Numbered from the stretch's first letter, positions 28,518-37,543 are shown. The stretch: 64,000 nucleotides of DNA from Fulvimarina manganoxydans (GCF_900176465.1 NZ_FWXR01000005.1:124001-188000), one strand, 5' to 3'. Translations and numbers: made by a program. Notes: generated from the sequence alone by a model not told the origin.

Positions 28518-29125
28518 AGCTTGTCGTCCTCGACAATTACGACAGCTTCGTTTTCAACGTCGCGCGCTATCTGACGCGGCTCGGCGCCAAGACGATAGTC
28601 CTTCGCAACGACCGAACGAGCCTCGCCGAGATCGAAGCTCTGGACCCGGAGGCGATCGTCGTCTCACCGGGCCCCTGCTCGCCCCGCGAAGCCGGCATTT
28701 CGTGCGATCTCGTTCGCGCCTTCTCGGGCCGCACGCCGATCCTCGGCATCTGCCTCGGTCATCAGGTGATCGGCGACGTCTTTTCGGGCCGTGTCACGCG
28801 AGCGTTGAGGCCCATGCATGGCCGCGCCTCGCCGATGTTGCATGAAGGCGCGAACCTCTTTGCCGGCCTTAGACCTAAGACCAAGGCCGGGCGCTATCAT
28901 TCCCTGATCGTGGAAGAGACGCCGACCATGCTGGAGGTGCTGTCGGTGGATGCCCGCTCGCCCGACGGCGAGATCATGGCTCTCAGCCACCGCACCGATC
29001 CGACCTTCGGCGTTCAGTTCCATCCCGAATCCATCCTGACCGAGGATGGCGAAGCGCTGTTGGCCAACTTCATCGCCCGCGCCCGCGCCTTTCATAGCGA
29101 CCGCGAAACGGAGCCCAATTCGTGA
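28514..29125 (+). CDS. pabA: Aminodeoxychorismate synthase glutamine amidotransferase component
   Basis: 203 residues, class I glutamine amidotransferase. The nucleophilic Cys lies in GICLGHQVIG, the catalytic His-Glu in VQFHPESILT. It begins LVVLDNYDSFVFNVARYL, typical of PabA/TrpG. Because it overlaps pabB (four bases) and pabC (four bases) it is assigned to folate synthesis; PabA-type proteins can also serve tryptophan synthesis. Confidence 0.93.
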   Translation: MKLVVLDNYDSFVFNVARYLTRLGAKTIVLRNDRTSLAEIEALDPEAIVVSPGPCSPREAGISCDLVRAFSGRTPILGICLGHQVIGDVFSGRVTRALRPMHGRASPMLHEGANLFAGLRPKTKAGRYHSLIVEETPTMLEVLSVDARSPDGEIMALSHRTDPTFGVQFHPESILTEDGEALLANFIARARAFHSDRETEPNS

Positions 29126-29985
29126 CCCGCGTCTGGCTCGATGATCGCCTGGTGGAAGCAGACGACGCGGCGATCGCTCCGACCGATCGCGGCTTCACCC
29201 TGGGCGACGGCGTCTTCGACACCGCGCTCGTCGTCAATTCCCGGGTCTTCCGGCAAGAGGCCCATCTCGATCGCCTTGCGGCCTCCTGCGAGGCGCTGTC
29301 CCTGCCGATCGCCCGAACCCGATTGGAAGCGGCTTATGCAGCCCTTGCGCAGGAGATCGGCGCGGGCTCGATCCGGCTAACGGTCACGCGGGGAACCGGG
29401 GCGCGCGGCCTAGCCTTTCCCGACGATCCGCGGCCGACGCTTTTCGGAAGCGCCAGCCCGCTCGCCACGTCGCTTTTCTTCAAACCCTTGCGGCTGACCC
29501 TCGCCGCGATACGCCGCAACGAGACCTCGCTCACCGCTCGCCACAAAACGCTCTCCTATCTCGACGCAATCATCGAGACGGACCGCGCCAAACGAGTGGG
29601 CGCCGACGAACCGCTTTTCCTCAACACCCAAGGTCGGATCGCCTGCAGCGCGCTGGCCAATGTCTTTCGCATAGATGGCAATCGACTGATCACGCCGCCG
29701 CTGAGCGACGGCGTCCTGAACGGCATTATGCGCGGCTGGGTCTTGGACAATGCGCCGGCAAGCGGCTTTGCGGTCTTCGAAGAGAGCCTCGACCGCGCGG
29801 CCGCATGGAACGCGCATTATATCTTGACCAACTCACTCCGGCTTTTGGCTCCGGCCGCAATCGGCGGCGAGCCGCCTCCGGGCCTTGCCGATCGCCTCGC
29901 CCCCCTGAGGGCAGCCCTCCTGGACGCGATCCGCGCCGAATGCGGCGCCGACTTACGCGATCAGCTTCCAGGTCCTGGAGAATAA
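29122..29985 (+). CDS. pabC: Aminotransferase class IV, probable 4-amino-4-deoxychorismate lyase
   Basis: 287 residues, PLP-dependent fold-type IV. It would split aminodeoxychorismate into p-aminobenzoate and pyruvate. Landmarks are DRGFTLGDGVFDTALV near the N-terminus, KTLSYLDAIIETDRAK with the PLP lysine, and EPLFLNTQGRIACSALANVF for cofactor phosphate binding. It starts with GTG overlapping the pabA stop as GTGA. The family also includes branched-chain and D-amino-acid transaminases, but the operon argues for PabC. Confidence 0.87.
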   Translation: MTRVWLDDRLVEADDAAIAPTDRGFTLGDGVFDTALVVNSRVFRQEAHLDRLAASCEALSLPIARTRLEAAYAALAQEIGAGSIRLTVTRGTGARGLAFPDDPRPTLFGSASPLATSLFFKPLRLTLAAIRRNETSLTARHKTLSYLDAIIETDRAKRVGADEPLFLNTQGRIACSALANVFRIDGNRLITPPLSDGVLNGIMRGWVLDNAPASGFAVFEESLDRAAAWNAHYILTNSLRLLAPAAIGGEPPPGLADRLAPLRAALLDAIRAECGADLRDQLPGPGE

Positions 29986-30027
29986 GCTCGACGAGCCTAT
30001 GAGACCTTCGGTGTCATGGGCGCGCCG

Positions 30028-30066
30028 CCAGCCTCAGCGGCGTTCGAGCAAATCGCCGGACGTGGA
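30028..30066 (+). repeat. Dispersed intergenic repeat, copy 1
   Basis: A 39-base segment containing AGCGGCGTTCGAGCAAAT and GCCGGACG lies just after pabC. It matches 33566-33604 at most positions in the same orientation. Both copies are intergenic, so this is a small interspersed repeat of the genome. Confidence 0.5.
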
Positions 30067-30117
30067 TTACCCCTTTGGATCAAGCCATCCGACCCGCTGT
30101 ATAAAGAGAATAGGCCC

Positions 30118-30531
30118 TCAGTCTCGCCGTTTCGCCCCGCCGGCGATCAGCCAGGCCGGGTTGAACCAGGTATCGGCTTCCCCGTCATAGGGCAGCGTGT
30201 TGATGTCCCAATGGCGCACGAAAGGCGCGTAGACATCCCAAACCGCCGGCCCGCCGCCCACATAGACGACGCGATCGGAAAAGCGCGCAAGCACGTCTTC
30301 GGGCTTGTCGGAGGAGCGGATCGTCACGATCGTGCGGTCGTCATGGGCGAAATCGGGGAAGGAGGCGACCGTCTTCGGACCGCAGATCAGAACATGGCCA
30401 CGCGTGATCTCGAAGAAGCGCTCCACATCCTCGATGAAGGGCCGCGCGGCACTCCCCTCCCAGGGCATTCCACCGTCCAGGCCAAGCTGGCCGCTTCGTC
30501 CGATCGCGCAGATCACGCGCACATCCGCCAT
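30118..30531 (-). CDS. folA: Short dihydrofolate reductase-like protein
   Basis: 137 residues, about 20 fewer than typical DHFR. It retains the substrate/cofactor landmarks LGLDGGMPW, an acidic residue in IEDVERFFEITRG at the place of E. coli Asp27, the GPKTV version of the GRxT motif, and VYVGGGPAVWDVY for NADPH binding. The C-terminal beta-hairpin is shortened to DGEADTWFNPAWLIAGG. Its position beside pabBAC supports a folate role. It may be a true FolA or a divergent second copy; activity is not certain. Confidence 0.75.
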   Translation of the reverse strand: MADVRVICAIGRSGQLGLDGGMPWEGSAARPFIEDVERFFEITRGHVLICGPKTVASFPDFAHDDRTIVTIRSSDKPEDVLARFSDRVVYVGGGPAVWDVYAPFVRHWDINTLPYDGEADTWFNPAWLIAGGAKRRD

Positions 30532-30873
30532 GTGTCACTCCCTATGCTGACCTTGTCCAATCCCTCGAGCCTCTAAACCGCTGGACGGGTGAAGTGACCC
30601 TTAGGGTCGATCCTTCTCCGTCAAAGGACTCCAACGCCGCCCGGGCTGCCAGCGGACCGGAATCGATTGCGGGAAGCAATGATATGGAGTCCCTCGGCCG
30701 CGTGCCGGGTTGGCGAAAAACCGGCATCCACCTTTTCACTCTGTGCATCAGAGGCGTCCAGTGTGCGTCCTATAGGTCGCATGCCATGCGAACAGTTAAA
30801 TTCCGGTACGAATTATATCCGAAAACTATCCTATTATAATGCGCGGTTCTCCGGTTTTCCGCTCTCAAGGGGT
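30532..30873. other. Divergent promoter region between folA-like and marR-like genes
   Basis: No gene seen in 342 bases. It holds a diverged copy (30704-30738) of the repeat found at 1464-1502, an 18-bp inverted repeat at 30764-30781, and an AT-rich tract with TATAAT at 30835-30840, 33 bases before the regulator's ATG. Confidence 0.55.
30764..30781. promoter_or_regulatory. Inverted repeat upstream of MarR-family gene, possible operator
   Basis: TGCG-t-CCTATAGG-t-CGCA is an almost perfect 18-bp palindrome. MarR proteins usually bind such palindromes near their own promoter; this one lies about 55 bases before a TATAAT at 30835-30840. The link is inferred from position only. Confidence 0.35.
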
Positions 30874-31386
30874 ATGAGACCGACACCCGACGAGACCACC
30901 GCATTGCGCGACGAGACCCCACCGCCCGGATTGATGGCCTCAAACGGAAACGATGACGTTCAGACCGTCACCTCGCTTCTGTCGATCGCCAAGTCGACGC
31001 GCGCCTTCATCGCCCTGCTCCTGGCCGAGATCGGTCTTCATCCGGGCCAGGACCAGCTCCTCGACCGGCTGACGCCGGGCACGCCGATCAGCGTATCGGT
31101 GCTGGCGAGCGAGCTCAGCGTGCGCCCCTCCACTGTGTCCAAAATGCTGGACCGGTTGATCGATCGCGGACTTGTGATCCGCACCGCCAATAAGAGCGAT
31201 CAACGCCGGACCATGGTGGAAATCACGCCGAAGGGAGAGACGATTCGAAGCGAAGTGCGCGAGATTTGGCGCCGGCTCGAAACCGAGCTGGTCAGCGCCC
31301 TCGACCAGGAGCAGCGGCGGAGCCTGACCTTCAAGCTTTCGCAAATCGACGAGATTTTGGCGCAGAAGCTGCGGCGTTTACGCTGA
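30874..31386 (+). CDS. MarR-family transcriptional regulator
   Basis: About 170 residues from ATG 30874 (AAGGGG just upstream; ATG 30934 is an alternative). The winged helix-turn-helix has PGQDQLLDRLTPGTPISVSV, the recognition helix region RPSTVSKMLDRLIDRGLV and the wing RTANKSDQRRTMVEITPKG. Dimerisation helices flank it. These proteins usually repress nearby or own genes and respond to small phenolic or lipid ligands. It precedes the opg glucan genes on the same strand by 98 bases, but a regulatory link is only possible, not shown. Confidence 0.88.
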   Translation: MRPTPDETTALRDETPPPGLMASNGNDDVQTVTSLLSIAKSTRAFIALLLAEIGLHPGQDQLLDRLTPGTPISVSVLASELSVRPSTVSKMLDRLIDRGLVIRTANKSDQRRTMVEITPKGETIRSEVREIWRRLETELVSALDQEQRRSLTFKLSQIDEILAQKLRRLR

Positions 31387-31484
31387 CCGCAATTGCGAAG
31401 AGTGAAGGGCGAATGCCGGCGCGTTCAGCTATTGTTTAGCCAAGATTTCGCATATGCTAAGAGAAATCCCTATTCCGCGTAGCT

Positions 31485-33119
31485 ATGCAAAGGCATTCAG
31501 TGGGCCCCTCAATCGACGCGACGCGCCGCCTGGCGCTGAAGGGCGGCGCATCCGCTCTCGTTCTTTCCCTCTTCTCCCTTCCGACCCGCGCGCAAGACGC
31601 CCCTGCCGGCGACGCAGCGCCGGCGGCGACCTCTCCTGATGCAGCGCAGCAATCGACGCCGCTGACCTATGATGCGCTCAGCGAGCGCATGCGTCAGCGG
31701 GCCGCCGAGCCTTATACGGCACCGGAAAACATGCTGCCCGATGTGGTCGCCAATCTCGACTATGACAGCCACCGGGCGATCCGCTATCGGCCCGATCATG
31801 CTCTTTGGCGCGCCGAGCCGGTCGATTTCCATCTCCAGGCCTTCTATCCGGGCTGGGTCTTCACCGACACGACCAGCATCTTCATCGGCCGCGACGGCGA
31901 GTATCAGCGCAAGGTTTTCGAATCGTCCGACTTCGAATACCGACCGCCGCTCGATCCGACCGAATTCCGCAATGTCGATCTGCCGGGCGTCGCGGGTTTC
32001 CGAATCCACGCGCCTTTGGAGCGACCGGACTATTTCGACGAACTGGTGACTTTCCTGGGCGCGAGCTATTTCCGCGCCCTCGGCATGGGAACGCGCTACG
32101 GCCTGTCAGCTCGTGGCCTTGCCCTCAACACGGCGACGGACGCCGAAGAGGAATTCCCGCGCTTCACGGCCTTTTATATCGACGAGCCGCGGCCGGGCGA
32201 CGAGTCGATCCGGTTGATGGCTGAGATGGATAGTCCCAGCGTGACCGGCGCTTATGAATTCATCATCACGCCGGGTCCGCGCACCGAGATGGTTTGCTCG
32301 GCGCGGCTCTATTTCCGCAACGAGGTCGCGCGGCTCGGCATCGCGCCGCTCACGTCGATGTACACCTTCGGCGAGAACGATCATCCGAACCACGAGGATT
32401 TTCGGCCCGAGGTGCACGACAGCGACGGCCTGCTCATCGTGCGGGCCAATGGCGAGCGTCTCTGGCGCCCGCTCAAGAATCCCGACACTCTCGCTTTATC
32501 CTTCTTCTCCGAAAACAGTCCGCGCGCTTTTGGGCTTCTGCAGCGCGACCGCGACTTCGACAGCTATCAGGATATCGAGGCCCGCTACGATCTGCGCCCC
32601 TCGCTCCTCGTCGAGCCCATCGGCGAATGGGGCGCGGGGGTAGTCGAGCTCGTCGAGATTCCTTCGCGCTCGGAAGCTAACGACAATATCGTCGCCTTCT
32701 GGGTGCCCGAGGAAAAGCCGACAGCCGGCACGGCGATGGAGTTCCGCTACCGCATGCTATGGGGGCTCGACGTCGAGCAGATCCAGCGCGATGCGCGGGT
32801 GACGGCGACATTGGCGGGCATTGGCGGAAACGCGGCCGACACTGACCAGCCCCAGACGACGCGCCGAATCGCCATCAATTTCTCCGGCGGCACGGTCGCC
32901 AATCTGCCGGAAGGCGCCGAAGTCGAACCGCTGATCGACGTCTCCTCGGCCGCCCGACTCGTCAATAGCAGCATCTCGCGTCTTCCGGACGGCGGATGGC
33001 GCGTGTCGATCGAGCTGGAACGACTCGAAGACAGGCCCGTTGAACTTCGCGTGAAACTTTCCATGTTGCAGCGCATTGTAAGTGAGACATGGCTCTACCA
33101 GTGGTCCAGCGCATCATGA
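31485..33119 (+). CDS. opgG: Periplasmic glucan biosynthesis protein of OpgG/OpgD family
   Basis: 544 residues. OpgG-type proteins act in the periplasm on the nascent glucan backbone of osmoregulated periplasmic glucans. The N-terminus carries a twin-arginine type signal (DATRRLALKGGASALVLSLF, then SLPTRAQDA); Tat export is characteristic of OpgD, whereas OpgG uses Sec, so either name is possible. Family landmarks include YDSHRAIRYRPDHALWR, FHLQAFYPGWVF, ASYFRALG, YGLSARGLALNT and SMYTFGENDHPNHEDFRPEV. It is followed, with overlap, by a 108-residue ORF and then opgH and opgC. Confidence 0.88.
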   Translation: MQRHSVGPSIDATRRLALKGGASALVLSLFSLPTRAQDAPAGDAAPAATSPDAAQQSTPLTYDALSERMRQRAAEPYTAPENMLPDVVANLDYDSHRAIRYRPDHALWRAEPVDFHLQAFYPGWVFTDTTSIFIGRDGEYQRKVFESSDFEYRPPLDPTEFRNVDLPGVAGFRIHAPLERPDYFDELVTFLGASYFRALGMGTRYGLSARGLALNTATDAEEEFPRFTAFYIDEPRPGDESIRLMAEMDSPSVTGAYEFIITPGPRTEMVCSARLYFRNEVARLGIAPLTSMYTFGENDHPNHEDFRPEVHDSDGLLIVRANGERLWRPLKNPDTLALSFFSENSPRAFGLLQRDRDFDSYQDIEARYDLRPSLLVEPIGEWGAGVVELVEIPSRSEANDNIVAFWVPEEKPTAGTAMEFRYRMLWGLDVEQIQRDARVTATLAGIGGNAADTDQPQTTRRIAINFSGGTVANLPEGAEVEPLIDVSSAARLVNSSISRLPDGGWRVSIELERLEDRPVELRVKLSMLQRIVSETWLYQWSSAS

Positions 33120-33442
33120 CTCCGACTTCGACTTCAGCGACACCGGCTCGGGAAACCGCGCTCACCTTCGTTCAGCGGCTTTTCTCTCGCCCCGACCTCA
33201 CCGATGTGGAAGTGCATCGCGCGGTGGGCGCACGGCTGGCGGCTGAAAGGCGCGACTGCGCGGTGGATAAGATTATCAGTGACGCCCAGAGCGGGAATGG
33301 CGAGGCCCTCGCCTTCTTGCGGACGATCGACCTGCCCGCCCCGACGGCACGGCTGGTCATGCCGGTCCAGGAACTTGGCGGCGGCGTGCTTCGCCACGCC
33401 TTCTGCCTCGCCTTCGGCCGCTCGGTGATTGGGCGCGGCTGA
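33116..33442 (+). CDS. Small conserved-context protein between opgG and opgH
   Basis: 108 residues from ATG 33116, which forms an ATGA overlap with the opgG stop; ATG 33089 is an alternative. The sequence is mixed and soluble (ARETALTFVQRLFSRPDLTD, then VHRAVGARLAAERRDCAVDK), with no signal or membrane helix. I do not recognise it. The tight overlap suggests co-translation with opgG and some role in glucan synthesis or its control, which is inference from position. Confidence 0.55.
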   Translation: MTPTSTSATPARETALTFVQRLFSRPDLTDVEVHRAVGARLAAERRDCAVDKIISDAQSGNGEALAFLRTIDLPAPTARLVMPVQELGGGVLRHAFCLAFGRSVIGRG

Positions 33443-33530
33443 CGGCCTTTGAAGGCCGAGCCGCCTGTGAGCGCAGCGCGTATCGATCCGGTCTCGCGGT
33501 GCGATCGGCCGGATTTCGTATAAGATCATC

Positions 33531-33561
33531 GGTCCTTTGGGAGCATCGCTTGCAAAGGACC
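33531..33561. repeat. Perfect 9-bp hairpin
   Basis: GGTCCTTTG (33531-33539) pairs with CAAAGGACC (33553-33561) around a 13-base loop. No U-tract follows, so it is not an evident intrinsic terminator. It is directly followed by the dispersed repeat at 33566-33604. Confidence 0.55.
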
Positions 33562-33565
33562 GCTG

Positions 33566-33604
33566 GCAGCCCGAGCGGCGTTTGAGCAAATGGCCGGACG
33601 AGAA
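33566..33604 (+). repeat. Dispersed intergenic repeat, copy 2
   Basis: Second copy of the element at 30028-30066, reading AGCGGCGTTTGAGCAAAT and GCCGGACG, directly behind the hairpin at 33531-33561. Confidence 0.5.
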
Positions 33605-33744
33605 TTGGCCTGAAGGGTCAATTCATTTGGTCGAACTTATGTGACCTTACGGTTGATGGATATCCACCGGCCGCGAAGTCATGTAGATTGCGTGGCGAAC
33701 GGTCATGCAGTGGCGCCGCAGGGCAAGACGACGAAAGATCGTCG

Positions 33745-35655
33745 ATGTCTCGCCCCTTGAAAGGCGGCAATTGGAAAACCTGCAGCATTGAACGACGACG
33801 ATCCGCCGCTCGATGCCGTAATCTTATTCGAGAGGCGGTCTGCCCGTTGATCTCTCTGTATCGCTTCGTCTTCGTCGCCAGCGTCATCGTGCTGGCCGTG
33901 ATCGCCACTTCGCTGTTCTTCATCATCGTGACGGCGAACGGCATCACCAATCTGCATGTCATCCAGATCACGCTGCTCCTCTTGTGCTGCAGCTGGCTGT
34001 CCTGGGGCTTCATCACAGCGGTCTTCGGCATGATCTCGCGCCTGCGCGACAAGCCGCGTCCTTTGCGACCCGACTATGTCCCCGCTGACAAGACCGCGAT
34101 CCTGGTGCCGGTCTATAATGAAGACGCCGAGGCGGTTTATGCGCGCGTCGCCGCCATGATCGAAGGGCTCACCTCGATCGATCGGCTGGACCATTTCCAC
34201 ATCCATGTCTTGAGCGATTCCACCAAGGCCGAATGCGTGGCCGAGGAGCGCCGGGGCCATAGCGCGCTTCTCACCCGCCTGTCGCTTGCCGGCCGCCTGT
34301 TCTATCGGCATCGCGAGAAGAACACTGGTCGCAAGGCCGGCAATATCGCCGATTTCGTCACACGGAACGGCGGCGCCTATGCCTATATGCTCGTCCTCGA
34401 TGCCGACAGCCTGATGGCGCCGGATACCATTTTGGAAATGGTCGCCCGCATGGACGACGATCCGGAACTCGCCCTCCTCCAGACCCAGCCGCTCATCATC
34501 AACCGGCGCACCATCTTCGGCCGCGCCCTGCAATTTTCGGCAGCGCTCTTCTCACCGGTCTTCTCGCGCGGCATCGCTGCGCTTCAGGGCCGCGAGGGGC
34601 CGTTCTGGGGTCACAACGCCATCATCCGCGTGCGCGCCTTCGCCGCCCATTGCGGCCTGCCGAGCCTTCCGGGCAAGCCACCGCTTGGCGGCCATATCCT
34701 CAGCCACGACTATGTGGAGGCCGCCCTTCTCGCCAGGGCCGGACTCAAGGTGCGCGTCGATCCTGATCTCGGTGGCTCCTTCGAGGAAGCGCCGGCCAAC
34801 ATCATCGAATATGCCAAGCGTGATCGACGCTGGTGCCAGGGCAATCTCCAGCATAGCCGCCTGCTCTTTGCGAGCGGGCTGAAATGGTGGAGCCGCGTCT
34901 CTCTCGTCAATGGCATTATGGCCTATGTGGCCTCGCCGATCTGGCTGATGTTCCTCGTCGTCAGCCTGCTCGATCCGGTTCTGGCGCCCGAGCCGAACTA
35001 TTTTCCCTCGGACTCGCTCTTTCCGGTCTTTCCGAAGCCGGAAACCCAGAAGGCGCTCCTCTTGCTCTTCGGCATCGTGGTCCTTCTGCTTCTGCCCAAG
35101 ACGATCATCACCTTCTCCAGCGCTCTGACCGCGCGCCGGAAGCGCTTCGGCGGCGCGATAGCCGTGATTGCTGGGGCGACGAGCGAATTGGTCCTAACCT
35201 CGATGCTCGCCCCGATCATGATGATGCTTCAGTCGAAGGCGATCGCGGAGATTCTGGTCGGTGCCGATTCCGGCTGGCCGGCCACCGATCGCGACGACGA
35301 AGGCTTGAGCCTGTCGACGGCCTTTGCCGCGAGCTGGTGGATGGTGCTCGCCGGAACGCTCGTCCTGGTCGCGACCCTGTCTTATGCGCCTGACGTCATC
35401 TGGTGGACGCTTCCGATCGCCGGGCCCCTGATCATCGCGCCCTTCCTCATCTCCTTCACTGCCAGCCCGTCGGTGGGAGACTGGGTGCGGGCGAATGGGC
35501 TCTTCGAAACGCCCTTCGAAAGCCAGCCCGATCCGGTGATCGTCAACGCGGCCGAGTGGCGGAGCCGATTGAATCTGTCCGCCGACGCCGCCTCTGGAAC
35601 GACCGAAGCTCGCAACGCGCCGGAGCGGTTGGATCAGCCGCCTTTGCCGGCCTGA
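33745..35655 (+). CDS. opgH: Periplasmic glucan glucosyltransferase OpgH
   Basis: About 636 residues from ATG 33745 (a TTG at 33688 would add 19). This is a family 2 membrane glycosyltransferase that polymerises UDP-glucose into the beta-glucan backbone and exports it. Two N-terminal helices, a catalytic domain with ILVPVYNEDAEAVYARV, VLDADS (DxD-like), QTQPLI and the acceptor motif RRWCQGNLQHSR, then about five C-terminal membrane helices. Enterobacterial OpgH is about 850 residues; the shorter form without a long cytoplasmic N-terminus is common in alphaproteobacteria. Lies between opgG and opgC. Confidence 0.93.
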   Translation: MSRPLKGGNWKTCSIERRRSAARCRNLIREAVCPLISLYRFVFVASVIVLAVIATSLFFIIVTANGITNLHVIQITLLLLCCSWLSWGFITAVFGMISRLRDKPRPLRPDYVPADKTAILVPVYNEDAEAVYARVAAMIEGLTSIDRLDHFHIHVLSDSTKAECVAEERRGHSALLTRLSLAGRLFYRHREKNTGRKAGNIADFVTRNGGAYAYMLVLDADSLMAPDTILEMVARMDDDPELALLQTQPLIINRRTIFGRALQFSAALFSPVFSRGIAALQGREGPFWGHNAIIRVRAFAAHCGLPSLPGKPPLGGHILSHDYVEAALLARAGLKVRVDPDLGGSFEEAPANIIEYAKRDRRWCQGNLQHSRLLFASGLKWWSRVSLVNGIMAYVASPIWLMFLVVSLLDPVLAPEPNYFPSDSLFPVFPKPETQKALLLLFGIVVLLLLPKTIITFSSALTARRKRFGGAIAVIAGATSELVLTSMLAPIMMMLQSKAIAEILVGADSGWPATDRDDEGLSLSTAFAASWWMVLAGTLVLVATLSYAPDVIWWTLPIAGPLIIAPFLISFTASPSVGDWVRANGLFETPFESQPDPVIVNAAEWRSRLNLSADAASGTTEARNAPERLDQPPLPA

Positions 35656-36039
35656 CCTTTTATACGAAATCCGTTCGATCGCTTCGCGATGACGGATTTC
35701 AACACGCTCAGGCGCCGCACGGGCTTGGATACGGCATCGGCCTGGTCAGCCGGATGCCGTATTATTCGGGGCGCTTCCGCTCACGCTATCGCTTATGCAA
35801 CGGAACGAGGCGCATCTTTTGTCGGGATGCGCCTTTCTTCATGACCGGTTCATGTTGAATGGCGTCATATGGTATTGAAATGCCACGACTGAGAATGGCG
35901 GCGGCATGTCTCGGACGGCTTGTCCGCCGCTCGTTCCGGCTTCCCGCCGCCCGAGCCTTTCGCCATTTGCCGGGCTTGCCAGCGCCCTTGATTTTCTCCA
36001 TCGAACCCACGCCGCGCAGATCTTCGAGCCCCAGGCCCC
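35656..36039. other. opgH-opgC intergenic region with two hairpins
   Basis: 384 bases. Immediately after opgH are two perfect stem-loops (35666-35700 and 35729-35762). The remainder, up to the opgC start, has no ribosome site or protein-like frame other than short out-of-frame extensions of opgC. Confidence 0.5.
35661..35762. repeat. Two hairpins, the first a dispersed repeat
   Basis: GAAATCCGT (35666-35674) pairs with ACGGATTTC (35692-35700). Its reverse complement resembles 55638-55671 closely (GCGATC-n-AACGGATTTC-n-TAT). The second hairpin pairs ATACGGCATC (35729-35738) with GATGCCGTAT (35753-35762), ten of ten. The first could act as a weak terminator or stabilise the opgH message. Confidence 0.55.
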
Positions 36040-37326
36040 ATGACCATCATAGCACCCAAGGCGGCCACCAGCCGCGATCATCGCATCGACTTCTGGCGCG
36101 GGGTCGCCTTGGTCATGATCTTCTTCAATCATGTGCCGGGCACGCTTTGGGAAAATTTCACCTCGCGCAATTTCGGCTTCTCGGACGCGGCCGAGCTCTT
36201 CGTCTTTCTCGCCGGCTTCGCCGCGGCCTTCGCCTATGGCCGCCCGTTTCTGGCGGGCAACCGCCTCATCGCCTCGGTCAAGGCGTTTCGGCGCGCGGGC
36301 GTCCTCTATCTCGTCCAGATGATGCTAACCATGCTCGCCGTCGGGCTCTTCTCCTGGGCCGCGATGGTCTATGGCGATGGCGGCTTCTTCCAGCGCATCA
36401 ATCTGGAGAGCATCCTTCTCAAGCCCCTCGACACGATGTTCGGCTTCGCCGTGCTCGGCCATCAGCTTGGCTATGTGAATATCCTGCCCATGTATTCGGC
36501 GCTTCTGATCATGGTGCCGGCCTTGTTGTGGCTCGCTTCCAAAAGCCTCAATCTCATGCTCGGCGCCTCCATCGCCCTCTGGATGGCGGCCTGGACCTTC
36601 CGGCTCGACCTGCCGAACTACCCCAATCCCGGCGGCTGGTTCTTCAATCCGATCGCCTGGCAGCTCATCTTCGCCGTGGGTCTCTACTGCGGTCTGCGGA
36701 AAGCGTCTGGCCGGCCCTCGGTGCCCTATCGGCCGTGGCTCTTCTGGAGCGCGCTCGCCTTTCTGATCGGCTCATTCATAGTCACCGAATATGGCCTCTG
36801 GTCCTATATCACCGCGCAGCAGAGCTGGCTGCCTGGCTTCGTCGCCGCCTTCGACAAGACCTATGCCACCGCGCCGCGACTCCTCCATGTGCTGGCCCTC
36901 GCCTATGTCTTCGCAAACGCCGCGCCGACTTCCGTTTTCGCCTCGATCTCCAAGTCTAATCCTTTGGCCCGTCTCGGCCGACATTCCCTGCCCGTCTTCG
37001 CGCTCGGCACCATGCTGTCGCTCATTTGCCAAGTCATCCTGTGGGAGCGCGACGCATCTTTTGTCTTGGACACGCTTCTTCTCGGCGCATGCCTGTCCCT
37101 GCAATTCGCACTGGCTTGGTGGCTGGAATGGTGGGGCGACTATCAAAAGCGCGTCTCGACGCCGAAGAAGTCTGTCGAACTGGTTCGCTCCGACGAGCCG
37201 GTTCCAGGTCCAGGGACAACCGCTGGGTTCCCGCCCGCCAAGAGCGCGATCGGCGCTCCGGTCGCCGTGAATGCGGGCGAACGGCCTCCGCTCGCAGCCG
37301 CGCGGACGCTCAAGCAACGTCTCTGA
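36040..37326 (+). CDS. opgC: OpgC-family membrane acyltransferase
   Basis: 428 residues with about ten membrane helices. The start TSRDHRIDFWRGVALVMIFF NHVPG-type N-terminus, with Arg-Asp/Trp-Arg-Gly on the first helix, is typical of OpgC, which adds succinyl or other acyl groups to periplasmic glucans. FSDAAELFVFLAGFAAAFAY follows. The last about 55 residues are polar and low-complexity. Its place behind opgG and opgH supports glucan decoration; the acyl group cannot be read from sequence. Confidence 0.88.
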   Translation: MTIIAPKAATSRDHRIDFWRGVALVMIFFNHVPGTLWENFTSRNFGFSDAAELFVFLAGFAAAFAYGRPFLAGNRLIASVKAFRRAGVLYLVQMMLTMLAVGLFSWAAMVYGDGGFFQRINLESILLKPLDTMFGFAVLGHQLGYVNILPMYSALLIMVPALLWLASKSLNLMLGASIALWMAAWTFRLDLPNYPNPGGWFFNPIAWQLIFAVGLYCGLRKASGRPSVPYRPWLFWSALAFLIGSFIVTEYGLWSYITAQQSWLPGFVAAFDKTYATAPRLLHVLALAYVFANAAPTSVFASISKSNPLARLGRHSLPVFALGTMLSLICQVILWERDASFVLDTLLLGACLSLQFALAWWLEWWGDYQKRVSTPKKSVELVRSDEPVPGPGTTAGFPPAKSAIGAPVAVNAGERPPLAAARTLKQRL

Positions 37327-37543
37327 CGGCACGGCGACAACGGGTGTGACAAGCCCGCACGGATGACGGATCGAACTGGTTTCGAACGGAACCGTTCCGC
37401 CGCTCCGCCATTACCCGCTTCGAAGCCGATAAGGCGATGCCACCGGATTGACCTGAGAGAGGTCAGTCATGCGAGCTTGTTGGGCAATAATCCCGAACCG
37501 AGCCCGTGAGCCGTCGCCAGGCAAGACATCGAAGGAGACGGAT

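Larger units (their letters stand above)
33443..33744. other. Intergenic region before opgH with palindromes and repeats
   Basis: 302 bases without a credible gene. It contains a perfect 9-bp hairpin (33531-33561), a copy (33566-33604) of a dispersed repeat also present at 30028-30066, and a CGGATTTCGTATA motif (33510-33522) shared with elements at 35661-35700 and 55638-55671. Confidence 0.5.

Noticed and set aside
37388-37398. GGAACCGTTCC palindrome upstream of dps as a general-stress promoter
   Set aside because: GGAAC is present but no GTT lies 16-17 bases downstream as the EcfG-type promoter requires.
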